Notes under the pieces: model-generated | Databases searched by the model: none | What the model saw: only the letters and a program-made list of their open reading frames with translations | Told to the model about the DNA's origin: nothing | Part shown: positions 16,237-23,841 of the stretch, piece by piece | Layout of the letters: each line of letters starts with the position of its first letter | Numbering within the stretch: position 1 is the stretch's first letter | Program-made: the position numbers and the translations under genes | Assembly: GCA_018819135.1 (NCBI GenBank) | Contig: JAHJQK010000122.1 | Location: 1 to 37,307 of the forward strand | Length of the DNA: 37,307 nt | Direction: 5' to 3' | From: Pseudomonadota bacterium | GTDB lineage: Bacteria > Desulfobacterota > SM23-61

Positions 16237-16422
16237 TGAGGGAGAGCCGGAGATAGGGCCACTTCGCTACTACGCCAGCTCTCTACTCTACCCTTTTTTC
16301 CCAACTTCCCCTGTTCCCTTCGGCTTAATGATTTGTTTCCGGAAAAGGTAATTCGGGATCGGAAGATGGGGAATGAGAGAGTTGGCAAGGCGATAGGAAA
16401 ATAGTGGTATAGTCAGAGGGGG

Positions 16423-16503
16423 GTTGCCGATTATTTGAGATTGCCTTATTCTGCTCTGAGTCGGATAATGAAGGAAAGAGAAAAGTCAGAAAACAAGACC
16501 TGT
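16423..16503 (+). pseudogene. Relic of a REP-associated tyrosine transposase C-terminus
   Basis: The frame reads VADYLRLPYSALSRIMKE, then REKSENKT. This matches the C-terminal DnaA-like helix-turn-helix of REP-associated Y1 transposases, which typically ends in (I/V)A..LG.HYSTVSRI. The catalytic HUH and Tyr region is absent upstream. Confidence 0.4.
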
Positions 16504-16571
16504 TCGTCCTGTTCCTCGGACCCACTACCGCGTGCTGCTGAACCACTGCCTAGGCCGCAAGGAGATAGCCT

Positions 16572-17261
16572 TTGCTTAGCTTTGTAATCCGCATACTGGC
16601 CATGTCCATCTTATACGCTGAATGGCAATTTGTTTGTTCCCGGATCGAAGATCGCCTCATGTGGTTGAGAACCCATCCCGCGCTTACACCACCGCTTGTA
16701 GCGCAGCGACTTCTTGTGTCGGCGGAGGACTGGCGGCATGGTTGTCATTCGGGGTTTGACGTACGGGCGATTATCCGCGCCGGAGTCCATCGGCTCATTT
16801 CGTTCCGCCGCGAGGGGGCAAGCACGATTGAGCAACAAATAGTCCGGGTTGTCACCAATCGCTTCGAACGGAAGTGGCGCCGGAAAGTCCGCGAAATCCT
16901 CCTGGCTTCTCTGGTCGCATCTCGCTTTCCTAAATCCGCAACGCCAGCGTTGTATCTCGCTATTGGCTATTACGGATGGCGCATGAACAACTATCTTCAA
17001 GCATGCCGCCGTTTAGGACTCTGTCCCAACGACATGTCTCTGGATGATGCTGCCGCTCTCGTAGCGCGGTTGAAGTATCCAGAACCGCGTATTCCACCTC
17101 CGCGGCGTTTGGCGCAAATTTCTAGCCGGAAGGAATACCTTAAGAGACTCTATGGTCAGCACCTTTTAGACGGCAAGTACCTTCATCTCGGAGTCGAAAA
17201 GCATGGCGAAGCCATTTCTCGTAGAGGAGAGCTTAAGGAAGCTCTTGAATACGTATCCTAG
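16572..17261 (+). CDS. Stand-alone GT51-type peptidoglycan glycosyltransferase domain protein
   Basis: Encodes 229 aa from TTG 16572, chosen because AAGGAG lies seven bases upstream; an ATG at 16602 is the alternative. GT51 enzymes polymerise lipid II into glycan strands. Four family motifs are readable: Glu52-Asp53 with His59-x-Gly61 (ED...HSG), GASTIEQQ (82-89), RKVRE (104-108) and a PALYLAIGYYGW block near 133-144. There is no transpeptidase domain. A hydrophobic N-terminus (LSFVIRILAMSILY) could be a weak membrane anchor. It overlaps the next gene by 59 bases, implying co-expression. Its place in a defence island, far from other wall genes, is unusual. The lysozyme-like fold might serve wall damage or sensing here, which is speculation. 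Confidence 0.75.
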   Translation: MLSFVIRILAMSILYAEWQFVCSRIEDRLMWLRTHPALTPPLVAQRLLVSAEDWRHGCHSGFDVRAIIRAGVHRLISFRREGASTIEQQIVRVVTNRFERKWRRKVREILLASLVASRFPKSATPALYLAIGYYGWRMNNYLQACRRLGLCPNDMSLDDAAALVARLKYPEPRIPPPRRLAQISSRKEYLKRLYGQHLLDGKYLHLGVEKHGEAISRRGELKEALEYVS

Positions 17262-17883
17262 GCCTGCGGATTTTCGTCAGGCTCTGATTGGGATCTCTCG
17301 GCGGTCGAGGGAAGATGTCGTCCGCCTTTGGCTGACAGAAGGAATCCCATTTGCCTTCCGTGGCTATCCAAGCGTATATGAGGAAATGCGCAGTTGGCTC
17401 GGAGCGCGTCTCGGCGTATGCCCGAAGGAAATCACCCTTGTAGGCAGTGCACGGATTGGATTCTCAATCGCTGGGCCAAAGTTTGGGCGCTCCCTCGACG
17501 AAGGATCTGATTTGGATCTTAGCGTTGTCTCTGAGGCGCTCTTCGGGAAGATTACGGAAACGTTTGCCGCGTGGAAGGAGAACTATTCCAAAGGGACGGT
17601 TAAACCACGAAACGACAGGGAACGATTATTCTGGGATCAAAACCTAGAGTTCGGTGAAAGGAATTTCTCTTTAGGCTTTTTCGACGCGAACAAGTTGCCA
17701 ACGTTCGAGCATTATCCGGTCATCCAGCAGATCCAACAAGCAATGTGGGCGCTGACCAAGAAACTTGAGGTCACACCTGATGTACTATCCCCACAGAGGG
17801 CATCACTCCGTGTCTATAGGACGTGGCAAGCGCTGGTGGCTCGCGTTTCTTTTAATCTGTATACAGCAATTTCCTGTTCATGA
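17203..17883 (+). CDS. Nucleotidyltransferase-fold protein partnered with the GT51 gene
   Basis: Encodes 226 aa. The core is LVGSARIGFSI with Gly81-Ser82, then EGSDLDLSVV with Asp103 and Asp105, the hG[GS]...DxD signature of the DNA polymerase beta-like nucleotidyltransferase superfamily. The third acidic residue is probably in the following SLGFFD strand (near 158). An N-terminal helical part (residues 1-75) precedes the core. The long linker between GS and DxD is unlike MNT/MntA proteins. I do not recognise the subfamily; a second-messenger synthase, a tRNA or protein nucleotidyltransferase, or an antitoxin-type enzyme are all possible. The first 59 bases overlap the GT51 gene in another frame, so the two probably act together. 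Confidence 0.65.
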   Translation: MAKPFLVEESLRKLLNTYPRPADFRQALIGISRRSREDVVRLWLTEGIPFAFRGYPSVYEEMRSWLGARLGVCPKEITLVGSARIGFSIAGPKFGRSLDEGSDLDLSVVSEALFGKITETFAAWKENYSKGTVKPRNDRERLFWDQNLEFGERNFSLGFFDANKLPTFEHYPVIQQIQQAMWALTKKLEVTPDVLSPQRASLRVYRTWQALVARVSFNLYTAISCS

Positions 17884-17976
17884 CTGGGTGAAGAACTCGG
17901 GAAAGGCTCTATATCAATCGACGGAAGGGGCCTTAGGCGGAAAGTCCATAATTCGCAGTACTTGCACCTAAAAAGA

Positions 17977-18942
17977 ATGATTCATTATTTTGAAACCTCG
18001 GCCATAAATTATGCTTACAGTCGTTTATCTATCAACGATGCCAGCGCGACCAAGGCCTTCCAAGAGCTCCGAGGTCGGAAGTGGATGTTTTCCCCTGTCA
18101 ACATTTGGGAAATTCTTTTAACGGGCGATGATGAGCAGAAAGAAAAAATTATCCATTTTTGCCAGTACCTATTCCATGAAGAACTTCTGCCTTCACCAGA
18201 GGAATTATTGATTGCCTACATACAACGAGGTTGCCCTGAAATCGAGCCAGCTGGGAAGCTTCAATCAAGTTCCCGTTTAGCTGAAATATGGCGGGATCTT
18301 TGCGCCAATCCTGTTAAAACATTCATTTACAATAAAGAGGATTTAAAAAGAAGGGTCAGGATTGTGGCAAGGGTTAGTAAAGATCTGAGTAGGCTTACAA
18401 AAAATGCAGATGTATTGCTGTCTCCATATGGTACTGGTATTGGAACAGACATAACTCTTGAGGGCATCGTGAATAATCTGCCCAGGGTCAAGTCTGGTGA
18501 ACTCATCGAGATTGAGAAGAAGAAGCTTTATAAAATCGCTATTTTTTATTTGATGTTTGTCTTATGTGCAGAGCTAGGTCTAGACCCAGTCCCCATCAAA
18601 AAATTCTGGCGATCATTGGGGATTCATAAAACCCGGGATCGCATAAAATATGCACTTGAGAATCTTGAGATGTTGGTGCATAGGGGACCAATGGCGCAAA
18701 TGGCTTATATGACCTTGGTGCAGACTTCCGTTAAATTCTCGCGTGGTCTATTTTGGGATTGTTTGCATTCTACATATCTTACGTATGTCGATTATTTTTG
18801 GACTGAAGATGAACACTTTTTGGCAATGAAGCAGAGACTTTCCTGGTATCCGAATAGTTATAAGATATTTAAGCTGAGTGAAGCAAAGTGGTCTTTCCAT
18901 GAACGTGAAAACCCAAGAGCTGAGTCTTATATTGCCGGCTAA
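17977..18942 (+). CDS. PIN-like domain protein
   Basis: Encodes 321 aa from ATG 17977; a TTG at 17962 is the alternative. PIN domains are metal-dependent RNases. The N-terminus (MIHYFETSAINYAYSRL) has an acidic residue followed by a small-residue turn as in VapC-like proteins. A second conserved Glu is in SPVNIWEILL. The C-terminal signature is Asp261 in WDCLHSTYLTYVDYFW followed by Thr276-Glu-Asp278, the D..H....D...T.D pattern of PIN nucleases. The protein is longer than VapC because of a helical insertion of about 180 residues. No antitoxin is adjacent, so it may belong to the preceding pair or stand alone. It is in the same orientation, 93 bases after the nucleotidyltransferase. Confidence 0.6.
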   Translation: MIHYFETSAINYAYSRLSINDASATKAFQELRGRKWMFSPVNIWEILLTGDDEQKEKIIHFCQYLFHEELLPSPEELLIAYIQRGCPEIEPAGKLQSSSRLAEIWRDLCANPVKTFIYNKEDLKRRVRIVARVSKDLSRLTKNADVLLSPYGTGIGTDITLEGIVNNLPRVKSGELIEIEKKKLYKIAIFYLMFVLCAELGLDPVPIKKFWRSLGIHKTRDRIKYALENLEMLVHRGPMAQMAYMTLVQTSVKFSRGLFWDCLHSTYLTYVDYFWTEDEHFLAMKQRLSWYPNSYKIFKLSEAKWSFHERENPRAESYIAG

Positions 18943-19029
18943 AAATGCAATTCAGGGGGCGCGTTGCTACGACGACAGCGGGTATGACGGACAGGTCTTC
19001 CTCTTGAATTCTCTTCGAGGACGTTGCTT

Positions 19030-20529
19030 ATGGACAACAACCGAGTCAATGGCGAGCCCGGGTCGTTTGGAGATATTTCGCGCAGCGAAAGCCGAATGAC
19101 ACCCAACAAAGCGACGCCGCGGTGGACGACTTATGAACAGCAGGTGTTCGAACTTTTTAGAGAACACTTTCCGAAAGCTACAGTCCGAAAGAATGTGAGA
19201 GTTCGGGGCCGTTTCTCGAAAAGAAAGCGTCAGATAGACATCCTCATCACCGAGAAAACTCCGGTGGGAAAGCTGAAGACGGTTATTGACACTAAGTGCT
19301 TTCAGCGGAAGGTCGACGTCAAAGCCGTGGATGGACTTGCGGGCTTTGTCGACGATGTCGGAGCGCAAAAGGGGATGTTGATTACGAACATGGGCTACTC
19401 AAAGGCTGCTCTGAAGCGTGCCTTTTACGGTCCTGGCGATTTAGAACTGGATATTCTCAACTTCTCAGAATTGCAGAACTTCCAGGCATTCACTACCATT
19501 CCTTATGCCGGTGAGAAGGCGTTCGTCGTTCGCGCGCCATTCGGGTGGGTTGTAGATGTCACACGAACCGAGCGTTGGCTCGCCACCATGTATCAACGTG
19601 GTCTAGATGCGGGCAGAGCCATAAGCAAGAAAGAATTCTTGTACATCAACTTTTGGAACCGAAAGACCGACCCACTCACCGCTGCGAAACTCGATGAACT
19701 TCAGGTATCGAGCATGCGCCTCTTGGGCGCTGTGACGGTGACTCACAGGAAGACTGTCCAAAGATCTGACGCTGTGATCCGACTCCGAATCGCAGACGTG
19801 AAGAAATATAAATGCCTCGAAGTCACCGGTTTCCTGGAGTTTGATGACATTATCTTTTTTGCTGTTCTCTTGACTTCAAAGGAAAGCCAACGCCCGAACA
19901 TAAGAAGGCTCGAGTCCGTCTTGCAGCAGGCGGTTCCCATCCAGCTCCGGAGAGATAACACCGCGCTGATAACGAAGATCCAACAGCGCCTCGACGAATC
20001 GCCACCTGTCGCAGAAAGAGCGCAGATACTTTGCGAAATGGGGCACTGGTACAGAGACATGGGTCAGTTCCAAGACGCACGGCAACCCTTGGAAGAGAGC
20101 CTGTCTCTCGACCCCAACAACTATCAAACAGTCAAAGAACTCTTGGCAGTATTGGTCAAGCTCGGCGACAAGCACGCAGCAGCAGCAATAATGGGGCGAC
20201 TGTTGCGCCTCGATCCGCACAATCCAACCGTCTTCAACAATTGTTTCGAATTGGCACGCGCTGCTCTTTTGACGTCGTCCGAATTACTTAATTTGATCGA
20301 CACTCTAAAGGCGGAGCGGTTTGACAATCGTCTGGCCCAAGCAAATTGTGACTTCTATGCGGGACAACTGCTAATGAGTATTGAACCTGAATCGGCGAGG
20401 CAGCGGTTCGTCATCGCTGAGCAAGCGTTCCGACGGTTTCTCCCTGCCAAGCACCAGGTTTTCGCTGCGTTGCGCTTATCTCTTCGGCAATGCAGTCGGT
20501 CCAAGAGATCTTCTCGTGACTTGCATTAA
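19030..20529 (+). CDS. Mrr-like restriction endonuclease with C-terminal TPR-type repeats
   Basis: Encodes 499 aa from ATG 19030 (GAGG about ten bases upstream); another ATG at 19096 is possible. The N-terminal 150 residues form an Mrr-type PD-(D/E)xK nuclease: YEQQVFELFREHF, catalytic Asp70 in RQIDIL, Asp87-x-Lys89 in VIDTKCFQ, and the trailing GFVDDVGAQKGMLITNMGYSKAAL block found in many type IV-like restriction enzymes. The middle part is unassigned. From about residue 330 there are helical pairs like tetratricopeptide repeats (EMGHWYRDMGQFQDARQPLEESLSLDPNN and the next unit). A TPR arm could be a protein or phage-component sensor, which is inference. The extreme C-terminus is basic and may be frameshifted. 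Confidence 0.75.
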   Translation: MDNNRVNGEPGSFGDISRSESRMTPNKATPRWTTYEQQVFELFREHFPKATVRKNVRVRGRFSKRKRQIDILITEKTPVGKLKTVIDTKCFQRKVDVKAVDGLAGFVDDVGAQKGMLITNMGYSKAALKRAFYGPGDLELDILNFSELQNFQAFTTIPYAGEKAFVVRAPFGWVVDVTRTERWLATMYQRGLDAGRAISKKEFLYINFWNRKTDPLTAAKLDELQVSSMRLLGAVTVTHRKTVQRSDAVIRLRIADVKKYKCLEVTGFLEFDDIIFFAVLLTSKESQRPNIRRLESVLQQAVPIQLRRDNTALITKIQQRLDESPPVAERAQILCEMGHWYRDMGQFQDARQPLEESLSLDPNNYQTVKELLAVLVKLGDKHAAAAIMGRLLRLDPHNPTVFNNCFELARAALLTSSELLNLIDTLKAERFDNRLAQANCDFYAGQLLMSIEPESARQRFVIAEQAFRRFLPAKHQVFAALRLSLRQCSRSKRSSRDLH

Positions 20530-20735
20530 GATGGGGGACGTTGTGTCCTGCATTGCTTTACGTTTGAAGAAGGGGACCTAAGTCCGTTGATTCCGTTGTT
20601 GCAGTCATTGGTGAGCCCCATTAATTTCGGAATTAGCCGAATTACGGCTTCCACGGCGTCCCGCATTTCCATTAGTTTTTCCCGATGGATTGAGCACATC
20701 CTGCCTTAATACACCCATTCGTATTCTTGTTTCAC

Positions 20736-20969
20736 TCACGGCAGATTGATTGATCTTGTCTTATTCGCATTCCACCAATTCTTATACTCTGTAAGTTTGT
20801 TCTTTGTTGCTGTCCCATCCCCCTTATCCAAATATCCCAAAATACCAATCTTTTCATCCTTTGCACTCACACCGTAGTATTTCTCTCTATAATCCAAGAA
20901 AATATTCAAACACTTGACAATTGTCCGAAGAGCGTCGCTCATTTGCACTTTATTCATCTGCACCTGCAA
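20736..20969 (-). CDS. Small hypothetical protein
   Basis: Encodes 77 aa, beginning MQVQMNKVQMSDALRTIVKC, mixed helical and charged, with an aromatic-rich centre (FLDYREKYYGV) and a C-terminal EYKNWWNAN. The amino-acid composition looks like a real soluble protein rather than a shadow frame. No homologous family is recognised and no good ribosome site is visible. It lies in a decayed stretch between the Mrr gene and the toxin-antitoxin relic, so it may be a fragment. Confidence 0.35.
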   Translation of the reverse strand: MQVQMNKVQMSDALRTIVKCLNIFLDYREKYYGVSAKDEKIGILGYLDKGDGTATKNKLTEYKNWWNANKTRSINLP

Positions 20970-21130
20970 AACCCATTTATGTGTGAAATTGGGACGCCCT
21001 TAAGTTATTCAGTTCGCATCTATCCTGGGAGACGTTGATCAAACTCATCAAAGTTCTTGGAGGGCAAACTTTCAAATTTTATTTTTATAGGCCGAAAAGA
21101 GAATCGAACCAACGCTGAAACTCCATGGAT

Positions 21131-21416
21131 CTACAGCCACTCAATGTGTACGAGTTTATCTGCTTTTTTGAACTCCGGATCGCCCGTGATGAGGGGTGCG
21201 TTTTCCCTTAAAGAAGTTTGAATGGCGAAGCAATCTGCGTAGGATAGGGGATGCTTCGCTTTTATCTTGGCCGCTTCAATTATGTCCTGGAAGGTATTGG
21301 ATACTTTCTTGATGGGCAGATTTGGCAAAACACTATGGATAAAGTATTCTGCCTTGTCTATGGTGCGCTCCCGTGCGAGGATGTAGGTATGCCAGAAGAG
21401 CGTAGGAGTCGAGCAC
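21131..21416 (-). pseudogene. VapC-type PIN toxin with internal deletion
   Basis: A GTG at 21416 reads VLDSYALLAYL, the classic VapC start with its first catalytic Asp. In another frame the sequence continues as TYILARERTIDKAEYF and runs to the PIN C-terminus: SYADCFAIQTSLRE with a catalytic Asp, then ITGDPEF and KKADKLVHIEWL. Against a normal PIN toxin of about 130 aa, some 35 residues are missing between the two pieces (the stretch that usually ends in the conserved Glu). An internal deletion that also shifted the frame accounts for this. The toxin should be dead. Confidence 0.72.
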
Positions 21417-21657
21417 CCTTTTTCTGTTCACGCCGCCTTTCCTCCTTTCGACCTTTTAAAAGGGCCTTCGTGAGAGAAGGACCTTCTTCAAAAATACCAC
21501 AGAAATACTCTACCGGATCTTCTGGCAGGGTATATATTTCGATGTGGTCAGAAACGGCTTTCACCATTACCTTTGACCCAGGTTTCAGTCCCAATTTGTC
21601 ACGTTCCTTTTTGGGAATGACGACCTGGCCTTTTGGTGAAGTAGTCACAATCCGCAT
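21358..21657 (-). CDS. AbrB/SpoVT-type antitoxin
   Basis: Encodes 99 aa from ATG 21657, with GGGAGG about eight bases upstream. The first 45 residues (MRIVTTSPKGQVVIPKKERDKLGLKPGSKV) are a textbook AbrB swapped-hairpin DNA-binding domain. The charged tail (KGRKEERRREQKK) would bind the toxin. The last 30 residues run into the vapC relic in a different frame and are probably altered by the toxin-gene deletion. Such antitoxins repress their own promoter. It now appears to be an orphan. Confidence 0.82.
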   Translation of the reverse strand: MRIVTTSPKGQVVIPKKERDKLGLKPGSKVMVKAVSDHIEIYTLPEDPVEYFCGIFEEGPSLTKALLKGRKEERRREQKKGARLLRSSGIPTSSHGSAP

Positions 21658-21937
21658 CGGTAAAACCTCCCTTTTTGGAGTTTAACTTTGATGTTTATAG
21701 TTTAACCAAATCAATCCAGGAAGTCAACCGAGCAATTTTCCGATGAATCGGGCTGGTGATACAAAAAATGGGGGATTTGGGGGACAGAGTTGATTAGCTT
21801 AACGGCCTCCGGGACGTAGTTCCGTTGATTCCGTTATTTGGATGAGGACGGGAAGCCGATAAAAGTATAACTGCGTTGGCTCTCCCCGATTTGGCGCGGA
21901 CAGGCTCCGCACGAATGTGTGACGGCCTCCGATGAGG

Positions 21938-22027
21938 TTAGGAAATCTTATAGCCGATCTTGCGTAAGAGTTCTTTTCGCCACTGGACCCCCTCTGGCCC
22001 TTCTACCCCCTTGGGAGAGAAGCCATC
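21938..22027 (-). pseudogene. Remnant of a second adenosine-specific kinase: last ~29 codons
   Basis: On the minus strand this reads DGFSPKGVEGPEGVQWRKEL then LRKIGYKIS and TAA. The intact kinase encoded at 23162-23647 ends DGSPPKGVEGPEDVQWRKGL, LRKIGYKLS. DNA similarity is high over about 85 bases and stops beyond. The mntA-hepT pair lies between the intact gene and this copy of its end. Confidence 0.72.
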
Positions 22028-22094
22028 AAAAGGGAGCTAAGGGTTCAAAAATGGTCGTTGTGAAAAATCAGATTACCGCCATGGCCTTTCCAAG

Positions 22095-22547
22095 CTATTT
22101 CGCCAATCCCAATTCCTTTCCATTTATCGCCCGCAGCATTTTGTCAAGCAAAAGCTTGATTTCATCAAGATGGTTGAGGCAGATTTCATGGAGTTCATCC
22201 GGGGTAATTTCGTGATAAAAATGCGCCATCCGATTCCGATACCCCGCTATTTTCCGCATCAACTCTGCTTCGTCTTCGTTCAGGATTTTTTTATCCAAGA
22301 GGCCTCTGGCGATTTCCTTGTACTCCGTGGCGGGAAAAGCAAACCTTTTAGCCAGGATGTGACGACCGATATCAAAGAGGGCCTCAAGAGATCGTCTCAG
22401 GTAAGACTCGGCGGCGGCGACGTTGTGCCTGTTCTGGAGAAATTCTCCTTTGTTTTTAAGGGGGAGGTCGCGCAGCGCGCCGATCATTTCCAAAATCCAT
22501 GCCGCTCGCTGCGTTACGACTTTTCGATCGATATCTGTAGGAGTCAT
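22095..22547 (-). CDS. hepT: HepT-family HEPN RNase toxin
   Basis: Encodes 150 aa from ATG 22547, one base after the mntA stop; a GTG at 22556 would overlap mntA. This is a DUF86/HepT protein, an RNase acting on RNA ends or tRNA in characterised systems. The R-x4-H-x-Y motif is present in YRNRMAHFYHEI (Arg-Asn-Arg-Met-Ala-His-Phe-Tyr). That Tyr is the residue AMPylated by the partner MntA in studied pairs. The preceding helices (NVAAAESYLRRSLEALFDIGRHI) are typical of the family. The gene appears intact and is coupled to mntA. Confidence 0.88.
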   Translation of the reverse strand: MTPTDIDRKVVTQRAAWILEMIGALRDLPLKNKGEFLQNRHNVAAAESYLRRSLEALFDIGRHILAKRFAFPATEYKEIARGLLDKKILNEDEAELMRKIAGYRNRMAHFYHEITPDELHEICLNHLDEIKLLLDKMLRAINGKELGLAK

Positions 22548-22548
22548 G

Positions 22549-22965
22549 CTACGCACCCAGGATCATTTTTTGTTTGGCTCGTTCGTAGGGAAGAAGATCC
22601 GCGGCCATGCGCATAATATACAGCTGATACTCGGCCTCATAGGTGGAATCCCTGGCATACAGGATTTCACCCGTGACGATTTCTACCGCCAGGGAAACGG
22701 GAGCCTCCGGAAGAACAACCACGTCCACCCGCGGTAAATGGAAAAGATCTTCAAAAAAGATGGCGATTTCCACCTTTGCTTCGACGGTAAGGGGGCTTGC
22801 GGGTTTAACGCCTATATCCAGGTCCGAAGGGGTGGAAGAAAGCCTCTCGATGCGTCCTTCGACTACCTCCTTAGCCTCTTCAGCTCTGCTCCCAAAGGCA
22901 TAGATAATCTGCAGCCCGTGTTTGGCTGCGGTTTGCCCAATTTTTTCTTTCATTCCTGGCATCAT
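22549..22965 (-). CDS. mntA: MntA-family nucleotidyltransferase antitoxin
   Basis: Encodes 138 aa. MntA neutralises HepT by adding AMP to it. The signature is Gly25-Ser26-Arg27 in YAFGSRAEEA and Asp48-x-Asp50 in SDLDIGV, with a third acidic residue in RVDVVVL. The loop between GSR and DxD (about 20 residues) is longer than the usual 10. The ATG at 22965 is followed by in-frame ATGs at 22962 and 22953, so the start is uncertain by a few residues. The antitoxin precedes the toxin in the operon, as usual. Confidence 0.87.
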   Translation of the reverse strand: MMPGMKEKIGQTAAKHGLQIIYAFGSRAEEAKEVVEGRIERLSSTPSDLDIGVKPASPLTVEAKVEIAIFFEDLFHLPRVDVVVLPEAPVSLAVEIVTGEILYARDSTYEAEYQLYIMRMAADLLPYERAKQKMILGA

Positions 22966-23161
22966 TTTAAGTCCATTCCGGAACGGCCCTCTTCTCCTGT
23001 TCTCCTGGCTTTCATTTAATCAAAAAAGGCAGGCAAGCGCAACATTTATATTCCTAAGAATGGACAAATAAAGGGGTCTAAAGGGGTAAAGGGGTCTGCT
23101 CTTGGCTCTTGCTTAACTGGAAAAAAGAGCTTTTCAACCCCTCCTAAGGATGAGGGGGGGG

Positions 23162-23647
23162 TCAGGAGAGCTTATATCCAATCTTCCGTAATAGCCCTTT
23201 TCTCCACTGGACGTCCTCCGGCCCTTCCACTCCTTTCGGTGGGGAACCGTCGACCACGCCGAGGATCCCCCGGCCCTGGGAGGATTCGGCCACAATTACT
23301 TCTACAGGGTTGGCCGTGGCACAGAAGATGGAGCAGACCTCCGGGCAGTTCTTAATTGCGTTCAAGACATTAATCGGGTAGGCATCGAGGAGAACCATCA
23401 CAAAGGTATGGCCGGCGGCTATCGCCTGCGCATTCCGCAGGGCCACCTTTTTCAATTCCTCATCATTTCCCTCCAATCGAATCAGGCAAGCCCCAGAAGC
23501 TTCGCAAAAAGCGATGCCAAAACGTGACTTGGGCATGGCGTTGACCATGACTTCGTATAAATCCTCAACGGTCTTGATGAAATGGGTTTGGCCGACGATA
23601 ATATTCGCCCCCTCCGGGAATTCCAATTTGACGCTTTTGAGCTCCAT
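23162..23647 (-). CDS. Adenosine-specific kinase family protein (PF04008)
   Basis: Encodes 161 aa, the full family length. The family is named for an archaeal adenosine-binding kinase; the bacterial role is not firmly known. Recognisable blocks are IIVGQTHFIKTVEDLYE near the start, the central SRFGIAFCEASG with LIRLEGND, GHTFVMVLLDAYPINVLNAI, CSIFCATANPVEVIVAES and GRGILGVVDGSPPKGVE. GGGGG lies just upstream of the ATG at 23647. It stands apart from the pyr genes. A diverged copy of its last 29 codons lies 1.1 kb further along. Confidence 0.85.
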   Translation of the reverse strand: MELKSVKLEFPEGANIIVGQTHFIKTVEDLYEVMVNAMPKSRFGIAFCEASGACLIRLEGNDEELKKVALRNAQAIAAGHTFVMVLLDAYPINVLNAIKNCPEVCSIFCATANPVEVIVAESSQGRGILGVVDGSPPKGVEGPEDVQWRKGLLRKIGYKLS

Positions 23648-23720
23648 GGCATCCCCCTTCTAATCAAAAAGCAAAATACAGGATTCAGAATTCATAAGAA
23701 ATCTAAATTTCTCCAATTCT

Positions 23721-23787
23721 GTCATTCCGAACGCGGAAATCCAGTAAAAGCAAAAAGATCTGGACTCCTGCTTTCGCCGGAGTGACG
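23721..23787. repeat. REP-like inverted repeat
   Basis: gtcattccgaacgcggaaatccag at the left pairs imperfectly with ctggactcctgctttcgccggagtgacg at the right. This is the widespread 'GTCATTCC..GCGAAAGC..GGAATCCAG' type of extragenic palindrome. It lies in the gap between pyrD and the adenosine-specific kinase gene. Confidence 0.65.
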
Positions 23788-23841
23788 GATTTTCGAATTT
23801 CTACGAGACCATTGGATTTTGATTCCTGAATCCTGCTAACT

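Larger units (their letters stand above)
16003..16571 (+). other. Gene-poor spacer with transposase relic and hairpin
   Basis: This 569-base stretch has no sizeable convincing gene. It contains a possible 32-codon ORF (16138-16236), a hairpin CCTTTAG-TTAAC-CTAAAGG at 16153-16171 inside that ORF, and a relic of a REP-associated transposase near 16423-16503. It separates the helicase gene from the GT51/nucleotidyltransferase pair, so those two units may be unrelated. Confidence 0.4.

Noticed and set aside
16215-16300. ggtttgatgaggga...ctctactcta resembling a group II intron 3' flank
   Set aside because: No domain V sequence or intron-encoded protein was found nearby, so there is not enough to support a call.
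21085-21120. tRNA-like T-loop (ggttcgattctc on the minus strand)
   Set aside because: No matching T-stem, anticodon arm or acceptor pairing could be found around it.
23060-23100. Short direct repeats 'aaaggggtct' as a possible CRISPR trace
   Set aside because: The units are about 10 bases with irregular, very short spacing; there is no repeat-spacer pattern.
23138-23157. cccctc...gagggg stem-loop after the adenosine-specific kinase gene
   Set aside because: The stem is only 6 bp and is followed by two Ts on the minus strand, too weak to call an intrinsic terminator.
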